Assembly: GCF_003387475.1 (NCBI RefSeq)
Contig: NZ_QUNO01000009.1
Coordinates: 124,001-188,000 of the forward strand
Length of the DNA stretch: 64,000 bases
Direction: 5' to 3'
Origin: Kutzneria buriramensis
GTDB lineage: Bacteria; Actinomycetota; Actinomycetes; Mycobacteriales; Pseudonocardiaceae
The notes beneath the pieces were generated by a model. It was not told where the DNA came from. It worked only from the letters and a program-made list of their open reading frames with translations, and searched no databases. How positions within the stretch are numbered: position 1 is the first letter of the stretch; the number at the start of each line of letters is the position of its first letter. Shown here in pieces: positions 58,285 to 64,000 of the stretch. The translations under genes were made by a program, and so were the position numbers.

Positions 58285-58635
58285 ATGCGACTGGAGAACT
58301 ACGCCGCCGGTCTCGTCGAGGAGCTGGCCGGCTACGAGCGGGCGGGCATGAAGGACCGCGCCAAGGACGTCCGGGCCGAGCTGGACCGGATCTCCCCGGA
58401 CCTGCCTCGCGCGCTGGCGGTCGCCGAGACCGACTTCGTCTCGGGCATCAAGCTGTACGACGTCAAGGACCCGGAGCAGGTCCGGGCGGTGTTCGAGGCC
58501 CAGCCGGAGGTGCAGCGGCTGCGCCGGCTCGAGAACGACCTGACCGACCTCGGCTACTACGGCGCGAGCCGCAAGCGCACCACCCGGGCACCGGGCGCGC
58601 CCGAGACGGTCGTCCCGCCGGCGCCGGTGGCCTGA
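58285..58635 (+). CDS. Small helical late protein
   Basis: 116 aa. N-terminal helices (VEELAGYERAGMKDRAKDVR), then FVSGIKLYDVKDPEQVRAVF and a basic/Pro-rich tail. AGGAAGGAC precedes the ATG. Not recognised; sits where head-tail joining accessory proteins are usually encoded. Confidence 0.65.
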   Translation: MRLENYAAGLVEELAGYERAGMKDRAKDVRAELDRISPDLPRALAVAETDFVSGIKLYDVKDPEQVRAVFEAQPEVQRLRRLENDLTDLGYYGASRKRTTRAPGAPETVVPPAPVA

Positions 58636-58639
58636 CGCG

Positions 58640-59194
58640 GTGGCCGGCGCAGCAGTCACCACCGACAACCCGCTGCGCCGGCACCTGCGGCATGTGCGTA
58701 GCCAACACCAGGCCCACTGGCACGTCACCACCCGCCGGCACATCGCCGGCGGCCGCCGGTCCGGGCACCACGGCGGCCACTCGCACCACCACGCCCACGG
58801 CCGCCACAGCCACGCCCACCACCACGCACGGGCCGGCCAGGTCACCCACGCCCGGCACGTGCGGCACGCCGCCAAGGGCAACCACCTGCGCCGCCAGCAG
58901 CACGTGCGGCACGTGTCCCACCACACCGGACACCGCACCGCTGCCCGCGCCGGCCACCGCACCCACCGGCCCGGGGTGCACCACCATCACGTCGGCTCGC
59001 ACAAGCCCCGCCGCAAGGGCCTGCACCGGCCCTTGACCCACCGCCGGCGACACGTCGCCGGCCACCGCGTCGTGCACCGCCGGCACGGTCTGCACCACCC
59101 GCACAAGGGCGTCAAGGGCCACCACAAGCGCATCGGCGCGACGCACCGCGCCCACCACACCGGCCGCCGGCGCGCACGCCGCTACGGCCACTAG
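58640..59194 (+). CDS. Histidine/arginine-rich phage protein
   Basis: 184 aa, of which about 49 are His and most of the remainder Arg, Ala, Gly and Thr, with clusters HHGGHSHHHAH, HSHAHHHARAG and VHHHHVGSH. There is no hydrophobic core or known fold. The frame starts 4 bases after the previous stop and ends 18 bases before the next start, so it fills the slot exactly, which supports real coding. Nucleic-acid or metal binding is likely from composition. Nothing comparable is standard at this place in HK97-type phages. Confidence 0.65.
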   Translation: MAGAAVTTDNPLRRHLRHVRSQHQAHWHVTTRRHIAGGRRSGHHGGHSHHHAHGRHSHAHHHARAGQVTHARHVRHAAKGNHLRRQQHVRHVSHHTGHRTAARAGHRTHRPGVHHHHVGSHKPRRKGLHRPLTHRRRHVAGHRVVHRRHGLHHPHKGVKGHHKRIGATHRAHHTGRRRARRYGH

Positions 59195-59212
59195 AACCGG
59201 CAAGGGGGCGAC

Positions 59213-60088
59213 GTGGCGTACATCTTCTTCCAGGGGCAGGACGTGCCGCTGGCCGCGAGCGTGGTCAACGACTCCGGCACGCCGGCGAATGCCACCACCG
59301 TGACGCTGACGGTGACCAATCCGGACGGCACCACCCAGACGCCGGCGGTCAGCAACCAGGGCACCGGCTCGTACACCGCGGTGGTGCCGGCCGTGGCGCA
59401 GACCGGCGTCTACCTCTATCGGTGGACCGCGACCGGGTCGGGGTTCTCCTGGGCCAGCGAGGGCCAGTTCCAGACGCGCGCCTCGGCGATCGAACTGATG
59501 GTCGACCTGCCCTCGGTCAAGGCGCACCTGAACATGCCGCTGAACGACACCAGCCAGGACGACGAGCTGCAGGGGTTCATCCTCGCGGCCGAGCCGATCG
59601 TCGAGGACCTCGTCGGCACCGTGATGCCCAAGACCTATGTCGAGTACTTCAACGGCGCGAGCGAAACCGTGGTGCTCTCACATCAGCCGGTCATCTCGAT
59701 CCAGTCTGTGTACGAGTACTACGGCCTGTCCGCGTTCCTGCTCACCGAGCAACCCTTGGGCGCGCAGATGAACGCGTTCGCGTTCACGGTGGACTACACC
59801 ACCGGGCAGCTGCTGCGCAGAACGTTCGGCGGCCAGGCCGCGCGGTTCGCGATCGGCGACAAAAACATCAAGGTGTCCTACACCGCCGGCCTGACCACCG
59901 TGGCGTACAACATCCGGCTGGGCACGCTGGAACTGCTCCGCCACTGGTGGCAGCTCACCCAGCAGGGACGCCGGCCTACCCGCGGCGGCGGCGACGGCGG
60001 CGACGGACACGTGCCGACCGGGTTCGCCGTCCCCGACCGGGTGGTCGAGCTGCTGCAGCCGCAACGCCGGCCGCCGGGGGTGGCCTGA
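59213..60088 (+). CDS. Head-tail connector (adaptor) protein with N-terminal Ig-like domain
   Basis: 291 aa. Residues 1-90 form an Ig-like beta-sandwich (VPLAASVVNDSGTPANATTV, GSYTAVVPAVAQTGVYLYRW). From about 95 the helical gp6-type connector begins (LPSVKAHLNMPLNDTSQDDE, LQGFILAAEPIVEDL) and ends with YTAGLTTVAYNIRLGTLELL RHWW. Connectors sit under the portal. The fusion to an Ig domain is unusual, as Ig domains are normally on capsid or tail surfaces. GTG 59213 has AGGGGG upstream. Confidence 0.8.
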   Translation: MAYIFFQGQDVPLAASVVNDSGTPANATTVTLTVTNPDGTTQTPAVSNQGTGSYTAVVPAVAQTGVYLYRWTATGSGFSWASEGQFQTRASAIELMVDLPSVKAHLNMPLNDTSQDDELQGFILAAEPIVEDLVGTVMPKTYVEYFNGASETVVLSHQPVISIQSVYEYYGLSAFLLTEQPLGAQMNAFAFTVDYTTGQLLRRTFGGQAARFAIGDKNIKVSYTAGLTTVAYNIRLGTLELLRHWWQLTQQGRRPTRGGGDGGDGHVPTGFAVPDRVVELLQPQRRPPGVA

Positions 60089-60540
60089 TGCCGGTGATCC
60101 CGCCCAGCAGCGTCAAGGCCGTCCGGCCGGCGCTGTTCACCCAGCTGCAGACCACCATCACCGGCACGGACCTGTTGGTGTCACTGGGAAAACCGGGCAC
60201 CTACAACCCGTCGGACATCGTGTGGGTCGGCAACGCCCACCGCACGACCAAGCCCAGCCACATGGTCGGCTCGGGCGGCGCCGGCTGGCTCGACGAGTCC
60301 TACCAGATCCAGGTGACCGTCGAGGTGTTCCGCGGCGGCGACGAGGAACTGGTCGTGTGGAACCGCACCTGCGACCTGGTCGACGCGGTCGAGGCCGCCG
60401 TGCGTACCGATCCGTCGATCGGCGGGCTGGTGCTGTGGTCCTACCCGCAACAGGCCTCGTACGACTCCGACTGGGAGCCCGAGGGCAAAGGCCGCCTCGC
60501 GGTGGCCGAGCTGCTCATCCACTTCGAGGCGATCCAGTAA
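60088..60540 (+). CDS. Head-tail joining / tail terminator-like protein
   Basis: 150 aa. The layout, a helix at the start (PSSVKAVRPALFTQLQTTIT), VWVGNAHRTTKPSHM in the middle and RGGDEELVVWNRTCDLVDAV and EGKGRLAVAELLIHFEAIQ at the end, fits tail-terminator/neck proteins of siphophages. ATG 60088 overlaps the connector stop. Assignment is by position and shape. Confidence 0.65.
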   Translation: MPVIPPSSVKAVRPALFTQLQTTITGTDLLVSLGKPGTYNPSDIVWVGNAHRTTKPSHMVGSGGAGWLDESYQIQVTVEVFRGGDEELVVWNRTCDLVDAVEAAVRTDPSIGGLVLWSYPQQASYDSDWEPEGKGRLAVAELLIHFEAIQ

Positions 60541-60551
60541 AGGGGGGCCAC

Positions 60552-60854
60552 GTGCTGAAACGGTTGCAGAACAGGCTGTTCGAGGCGATCGTCGCGTTCG
60601 ACATCAGCCCGCTGCACATCTACGGGCTGATCGTGCTCGGCGTGTGCCTGCTGACGTTCACCCAGAACACCAGCTTCGAGTTGGTCGGCGGGAACTACAC
60701 CAACCTGATCTCGGCGCTGGTGTCCACGCTGGTGCTGCGGGAGGCACGCGCCCAGCACCGCGACCTGACCCGCCGGCACCGCTGGCTGTCCCAGGACGTG
60801 CAGGCGCTGCACGACCACCTCGGCATCACCACCGACCCCCAGGAGCGTCCCTGA
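60552..60854 (+). CDS. Small membrane-associated late protein
   Basis: 100 aa. Two hydrophobic stretches (IYGLIVLGVCLLTFTQNTSF and NYTNLISALVSTLVL) followed by a charged helix (EARAQHRDLTRRHRWLSQDV). A membrane protein inside the tail-gene block is odd; it could be a holin-like or superinfection protein. AAAGGGGGG precedes the GTG. Confidence 0.6.
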   Translation: MLKRLQNRLFEAIVAFDISPLHIYGLIVLGVCLLTFTQNTSFELVGGNYTNLISALVSTLVLREARAQHRDLTRRHRWLSQDVQALHDHLGITTDPQERP

Positions 60855-61204
60855 TGCGTCTGCGCTACCTCGGCGACCCCGGCCGCCACTACCCCGATCT
60901 GGGCCTGCTGGCCTACCCCGACGACGTCCGCGAGCTCGCCGACGATCCGGGCGACGGCCGGTGGGTCGAGGTCGACCCGGACACCCCGCTGACCGAACGC
61001 CTCGCCTGCGAACCGGCCACCGCGCCCGTCGACGAGCACCAGGCCGACGCGCAACTCGTCGACAAGGGCCAGGCGCCCGCCGGCAGCGTGGTCGAGCCGG
61101 CCGGCGCGGCCGGCGCGGCGCAGGCCGGCGTCGTCGACGGACAGTCCACCTCGGAGCAGGCGAACACCCGTGGTGCGCGCCGCAGCGGCAAGGAGACCAC
61201 CTGA
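60854..61204 (+). CDS. Small late protein with disordered acidic tail
   Basis: 116 aa. The first 50 residues (MRLRYLGDPGRHYPDLGLLA) are compact, possibly an SH3-like or capsid-tail joining fold; the rest is Ala/Glu/Gln-rich and likely unstructured. TGATG overlaps on both sides couple it to the preceding protein and the tail tube gene. Confidence 0.6.
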   Translation: MRLRYLGDPGRHYPDLGLLAYPDDVRELADDPGDGRWVEVDPDTPLTERLACEPATAPVDEHQADAQLVDKGQAPAGSVVEPAGAAGAAQAGVVDGQSTSEQANTRGARRSGKETT

Positions 61205-62403
61205 TGCCCTACCCCCCGTTGTTCACCAAGGTCGGCATCGTCAAGGAGACGACCTACGGCACCGGCGGCACCGCCACGAGCTTCGTCGCGCTCAACGGCG
61301 AGCCCAAGCCCAAGCCCAACCTCAAGATGTTGGAGGACAAGAGCTGGCGCGGGTGGATGGGTGAAGACCAGGACTTCATCCCCGGCCCCTATGACACCTC
61401 GATCGACTGGGACGGCAACGCCTACCCGGACATCGTGGGGTTCCCGATCGTAGGCGTGCTCGGCGACGTCTCCTACTCCGGCTCGACGATCGCCCCGACC
61501 GGCACGGTCGGCACCGGCGGCTCGGCGGTCGGCGCGACCTCGATCCCCAGCTCGGTGTCCATCCCGGCCAGCACCCTGATTCAGATCGACACCGGTCTGC
61601 TCTCGGAGGTCGTGACCACCTCGGGCGCGCCGACCGGCGCCGGCCCCTTCACCATCCCGGTTCCGGCGCTGAAGTACGCGCACCTGGCGGGCGTCCCGAT
61701 CACCGCGATCAACACCGCCGGCCCGTTCACCACGGTGGCCTCGGTGCTCAACTCCGGCACCGGGCAGCCCCCGTCGTACGCGATCACCGACGCCTACGGT
61801 CCGGCGGCCCGCCAGTACCCCGGGATCATCTTCACCGAGTTCGGGCTCAAGGCCGAAGCCGCCGGGCTGCTCACATATTCGGCCAAGTGCATGGGACTGC
61901 CCGAGACCGTGGTGTCCGCGCCGACGGCGTCCTACTCGGCCGAGCGGGCGATCGCCGCCTACAGCGGCGCGGTCACCCTCGGCGGAGTCTCGACCAACAT
62001 CGTCGAGTCGATGGAACTGACGGTCAAGCGGGAGGCCGAGGGCATCCAGGCCGTCGACGGCACCCAGGCGCCGCGGCAGATCTGGGGCGGCATGGTGTCG
62101 ACGGACGGCAAGATGACGATCACGGTCGAGGATGAGGTCCAGTACCTGAACTTCATCAACAACTCGCAGCCCTCCCTCGACCTGAACTACGCGTTCGGCA
62201 CTGGTGTCAACGCCCGGCAGGTCAAGTTCCACCTGAGCAAGGCCGCCTACACCGCGGTGGCGATCGCCCGCGGCAAGAAGTGGGTGCAGCTGGACGTCAC
62301 GTTCAAGGGCCGGTTCAACACCACAGACGTCGGGCCGTCCGGCGGGGCGTCGCCGATCGCGGTCACGCTGCAGAACGCCATCACCCCCGGCACCTACAAG
62401 TAG
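61204..62403 (+). CDS. Major tail (tube) protein
   Basis: 399 aa. The start (YPPLFTKVGIVKETTYGTGG followed by TATSFVALNGEPKPKP) is typical of actinophage tail tube proteins, as are the Gly/Thr/Ser-rich middle and the end (GKKWVQLDVTFKGRFNTTDV). It precedes the tail-assembly chaperone, as in all siphophages. It polymerises into the tail tube. ATG 61204 overlaps the previous stop. Confidence 0.88.
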   Translation: MPYPPLFTKVGIVKETTYGTGGTATSFVALNGEPKPKPNLKMLEDKSWRGWMGEDQDFIPGPYDTSIDWDGNAYPDIVGFPIVGVLGDVSYSGSTIAPTGTVGTGGSAVGATSIPSSVSIPASTLIQIDTGLLSEVVTTSGAPTGAGPFTIPVPALKYAHLAGVPITAINTAGPFTTVASVLNSGTGQPPSYAITDAYGPAARQYPGIIFTEFGLKAEAAGLLTYSAKCMGLPETVVSAPTASYSAERAIAAYSGAVTLGGVSTNIVESMELTVKREAEGIQAVDGTQAPRQIWGGMVSTDGKMTITVEDEVQYLNFINNSQPSLDLNYAFGTGVNARQVKFHLSKAAYTAVAIARGKKWVQLDVTFKGRFNTTDVGPSGGASPIAVTLQNAITPGTYK

Positions 62404-62437
62404 GGCCGGTTTCCTCTACACAGCAAGGAATAACCCC

Positions 62438-62878
62438 GTGAGCAAGACCACTGTGGACCTGGGCAAGCACGGCACGGCGACGTTGCGCGACCCGGAGGAC
62501 GTGCCGGAGAAGCTGCGCCGGCGCGTGCAGCGAGCCAACCTCGCCTCGCAGATCTTCGTCGAGGAGCTCCGCACACGCGGCGACATCCCCGCCGACATCG
62601 ATCTGTCCGACGTCGACGAGCAGACGACCCGCACCATCGGGCGGATCGTCATGACCGAGCACCCCGAGTACATGGAGCAGCAGCAGGATGCGGTCATCCT
62701 GGCGCTGGTCGAGGACTGGCCGTTCGAGTACCCCAAGACCGCCGAGGGCCTGGCGGAGATCCCCGGGACGGCCTACGACAAGCTGCTGGCCGCGTGCAAG
62801 GCCCTGGAGCCGCTGCTGAGCCCCAACCTCACGGCGCCGACGCCGCCGGAGGCGGGGAACACCCCTTTCGACAGCTGA
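62438..62878 (+). CDS. Tail assembly chaperone, upstream (G-type) frame
   Basis: 146 aa, acidic and helical (KLRRRVQRANLASQIFVEEL, DAVILALVEDWPFEYPKTAE). Its position between tail tube and tape measure, and the downstream overlapping frame, identify it as the tail assembly chaperone, which coats the tape measure protein during tail assembly. GTG 62438 follows AAGGAATAA. A CCCTTTC slippery heptamer lies three codons before the stop. Confidence 0.85.
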   Translation: MSKTTVDLGKHGTATLRDPEDVPEKLRRRVQRANLASQIFVEELRTRGDIPADIDLSDVDEQTTRTIGRIVMTEHPEYMEQQQDAVILALVEDWPFEYPKTAEGLAEIPGTAYDKLLAACKALEPLLSPNLTAPTPPEAGNTPFDS

Positions 62879-63099
62879 GCCGGCTCCGGCTGCACCTGAT
62901 CGAGGGTCGTTCGTATCCGGAGTGCCTGCTGCCCATGGAGCCCTGGCGGATCTATCGGCTGTGCCGGATGTTCGGCCGGTTCCCGCGGCCGGGCAGCCTC
63001 GATGACCAACCGGCGGGGCTCAACGACTGGCTGCTGGCCATCGACGACATCTACCGCGAGCTGGACGCGCGCCGGGAACGGGCGCGCTATCCGGCCTGA
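62438..63099 (+). CDS. Tail assembly chaperone, -1 frameshift product (G-T type)
   Basis: Predicted 220-aa fusion: the first 144 codons are read in the G frame, then ribosomes slip back one base at 62863-62869 and continue to 63099. The added 76 residues begin RQLSRLRLHLIEGRSYPECL and include MEPWRIYRLCRMFGRFPRPG. The downstream frame has no start of its own that matches its conserved content, which is helical and Arg-rich, so expression by frameshift is the natural explanation and is the rule in siphophages. Confidence 0.8.
62863..62869 (+). promoter_or_regulatory. -1 ribosomal frameshift slippery site CCCTTTC
   Basis: In the G frame the bases read C CCT TTC, an exact X-XXY-YYZ heptamer. 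Both tRNAs can re-pair after a one-base slip (CCT to CCC, TTC to TTT). The G-frame stop is at 62876-62878 and the -1 frame stays open to 63099. Confidence 0.8.
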
Positions 63100-63120
63100 C
63101 CACACGAGAACGGGGGGTGT

Positions 63121-63609
63121 GTGGTGATCGGCATCTCGACGGTGATCAGCGGGGCCGAGGACGCGATCAAGGAGTTCAACGCGATCCCGCTGCGCGCGAA
63201 CCGGGCGGTGGCCTCGGCCATCCGCACGGTCGAGCGGAAGATCGTGGCCAAGGTCCGCGCCAACATGGGCGGCAAGCCGCGGTGGAACCACCGTGGCCGT
63301 TCCCGGGTCTACGCCACCCCGGTCAATCTCGGCGGTCCCGAGCACAGCCCGCGTGGCGGCGGACCCGGGGTGTTCACCGGCCGCCTCCGCAAGGGTGTGG
63401 GCGGCAGCAGGCCGGTGACCCTCGGCAACACCACCACCGCGTGGGTGGGTGTCGGCGGTTCCCGGCTGAACGAGAACAATCTCAAGAAGGGGCGTCTCGA
63501 ACAGCGCTACCCGTACTTTGAGCCCGGCGTGAAGGCGGCCGAGGACGGTCTGGTCGGCATCTACGAGTCGGCGCTGGACGCCGCGCTCAAGCGCCGTGGT
63601 GGCCTGTAG
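63121..63609 (+). CDS. Minor tail / HK97 gp10-like morphogenesis protein, tentative
   Basis: 162 aa. AIKEFNAIPLRANRAVASAI, VERKIVAKVRANMGGKPRWN, GGGPGVFTGRLRKGVGGSRP and the end FEPGVKAAEDGLVGIYESAL resemble the gp10-type tail-completion proteins with a basic amphipathic start. It lies between the chaperone and the tape measure, an unusual place for this family. Two GTG codons (63121, 63124) are possible starts. Confidence 0.6.
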   Translation: MVIGISTVISGAEDAIKEFNAIPLRANRAVASAIRTVERKIVAKVRANMGGKPRWNHRGRSRVYATPVNLGGPEHSPRGGGPGVFTGRLRKGVGGSRPVTLGNTTTAWVGVGGSRLNENNLKKGRLEQRYPYFEPGVKAAEDGLVGIYESALDAALKRRGGL

Positions 63610-64000
63610 TGGGCATCGAGAAGGTCGGCGTCGAGGTCACCGGCGTCATCGGTGGCCTCGCGACGGCGATGCAGGGCGCCATCGGCTGGATCAAGAAGGT
63701 CGAGAAGGCGAACACCGACGGTGCCAGCTCGGCGCAGAAGGCCGCCGCGGTCGGCGGGGCGGCGCTCGCGGTGGTCGGCGGCGCCGCGGTCGCCGCCGGC
63801 GTCAAGTTCGTCGGCATGGCCGCCGATTTCGAGTCCTCCCAGACTCGGCTCGCGACCTCGGCCGGCGAGTCGAAGGACAACCTGCAGATGGTCGGCGACG
63901 GCGTGCTCAAGCTCGCCGGCGACGTCGGTGACAGCACCAAGGAGCTGGAAGCCGGCATGTACACCGTGGAATCCGCCGGGTTCCACGGCAAGGCCGGCCT
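63609..64000 (+). CDS. Tape measure protein, 5' part (continues beyond the window)
   Basis: The frame is open from GTG 63609 (overlapping the previous TAG by one base) to the end of the window, 130 codons. VGIEKVGVEVTGVIGGLATA, a hydrophobic AVGGAALAVVGGAAVAAGVK segment, and AADFESSQTRLATSAGESKD followed by MYTVESAGFHG are highly typical of actinophage tape measure N termini. The complete protein normally exceeds 1000 aa and sets tail length. Confidence 0.9.
   Translation, partial: MGIEKVGVEVTGVIGGLATAMQGAIGWIKKVEKANTDGASSAQKAAAVGGAALAVVGGAAVAAGVKFVGMAADFESSQTRLATSAGESKDNLQMVGDGVLKLAGDVGDSTKELEAGMYTVESAGFHGKAG

Larger units (their letters stand above)
38641..64000 (+). mobile_element. Siphovirus-type (HK97 morphogenesis) prophage, left end and centre; right end outside the window
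   Basis: The interval begins with a tyrosine integrase, follows with a divergent repressor region and about 20 small overlapping genes, and then an ordered late operon: HNH, terminase small and large, portal, protease, capsid, connectors, tail tube, tail chaperone and tape measure. This is classic temperate siphophage order. The left att site should lie in 38641-38733, between the formyltransferase stop and the integrase start. No tRNA gene is seen there. The core cannot be defined without the right end. Genes look intact, so the prophage may be active. Confidence 0.93.

Noticed and set aside
58463-59527. 354-codon leftward frame opposite the His-rich gene
   Set aside because: It crosses four rightward late genes that tile tightly and is Val/His/Gly low-complexity, so it is an antisense shadow.
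62794-63099. Independent gene starting at 62794
   Set aside because: The first 25 codons are antiframe sequence of the chaperone gene; the conserved part begins just at the slippery site, so a frameshift product explains it better.
1-64000. rRNA genes, insertion sequences, toxin-antitoxin pairs, riboswitches
   Set aside because: None could be supported; no transposase motif, no paired toxin fold and no recognisable aptamer core was seen.

Overview
The window is high-GC, densely coded DNA from a filamentous actinomycete. The gene style (two AfsR/SARP regulators, a DUF222-HNH gene, a carboxylic acid reductase, P450 and PucR/PadR regulators, leaderless or GTG starts) fits Pseudonocardiales best. 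That placement is an inference, because no rRNA or tRNA gene is present.

Layout. 1-1.05 kb: 3' end of a class II DAHP synthase with a strong terminator. 1.1-7.3 kb: a compact, probably biosynthetic locus. A methyltransferase converges on a RidA/ATP-grasp pair, which diverges from a cystathionine-lyase-like PLP enzyme, a drug/metabolite exporter and a PurD-like ATP-grasp ligase. 7.4-9.7 kb: secreted three-repeat lectin and an NlpC/P60 hydrolase operon. 9.9-18 kb: aldehyde dehydrogenase, PadR-P450 pair, alpha-oxoamine-synthase-like enzyme, PucR regulator, aldo/keto reductase with an altered tetrad, and a Leu/Phe-dehydrogenase-like protein. 17.8-32.6 kb: two large AfsR/SARP regulators flank a DUF222-HNH gene with unusual repeat-rich and C-rich borders, a lipocalin-like protein, amino-acid and DMT transporters, a LysR regulator, a hydrolase and a secreted G1 glutamic peptidase. 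32.8-38.6 kb: carboxylic acid reductase, a TetR regulator with a clear palindromic operator, a short-chain dehydrogenase with three TTA codons, and a siderophore-type formyltransferase behind an iron-box-like palindrome.

38.7-64 kb is the left and central part of a siphovirus-type prophage. It holds a tyrosine integrase, a divergent repressor/Cro-like immunity region, about 20 small overlapping early genes (zinc-ribbon proteins, a replication-type HNH protein with iteron-like repeats inside its gene, a DUF6221-like protein), and then an HK97-type late operon. The late genes run HNH, TerS, TerL, portal, protease, major capsid, small head proteins, a very His/Arg-rich protein, connector, tail tube, tail-assembly chaperone with a predicted -1 frameshift, and the start of the tape measure gene, which leaves the window. 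The prophage starts less than 100 bp after the formyltransferase gene, so it may separate that gene from the rest of a siderophore locus.

Products are recognised from protein motifs read by eye. No database search was possible, so small phage proteins are described rather than named.
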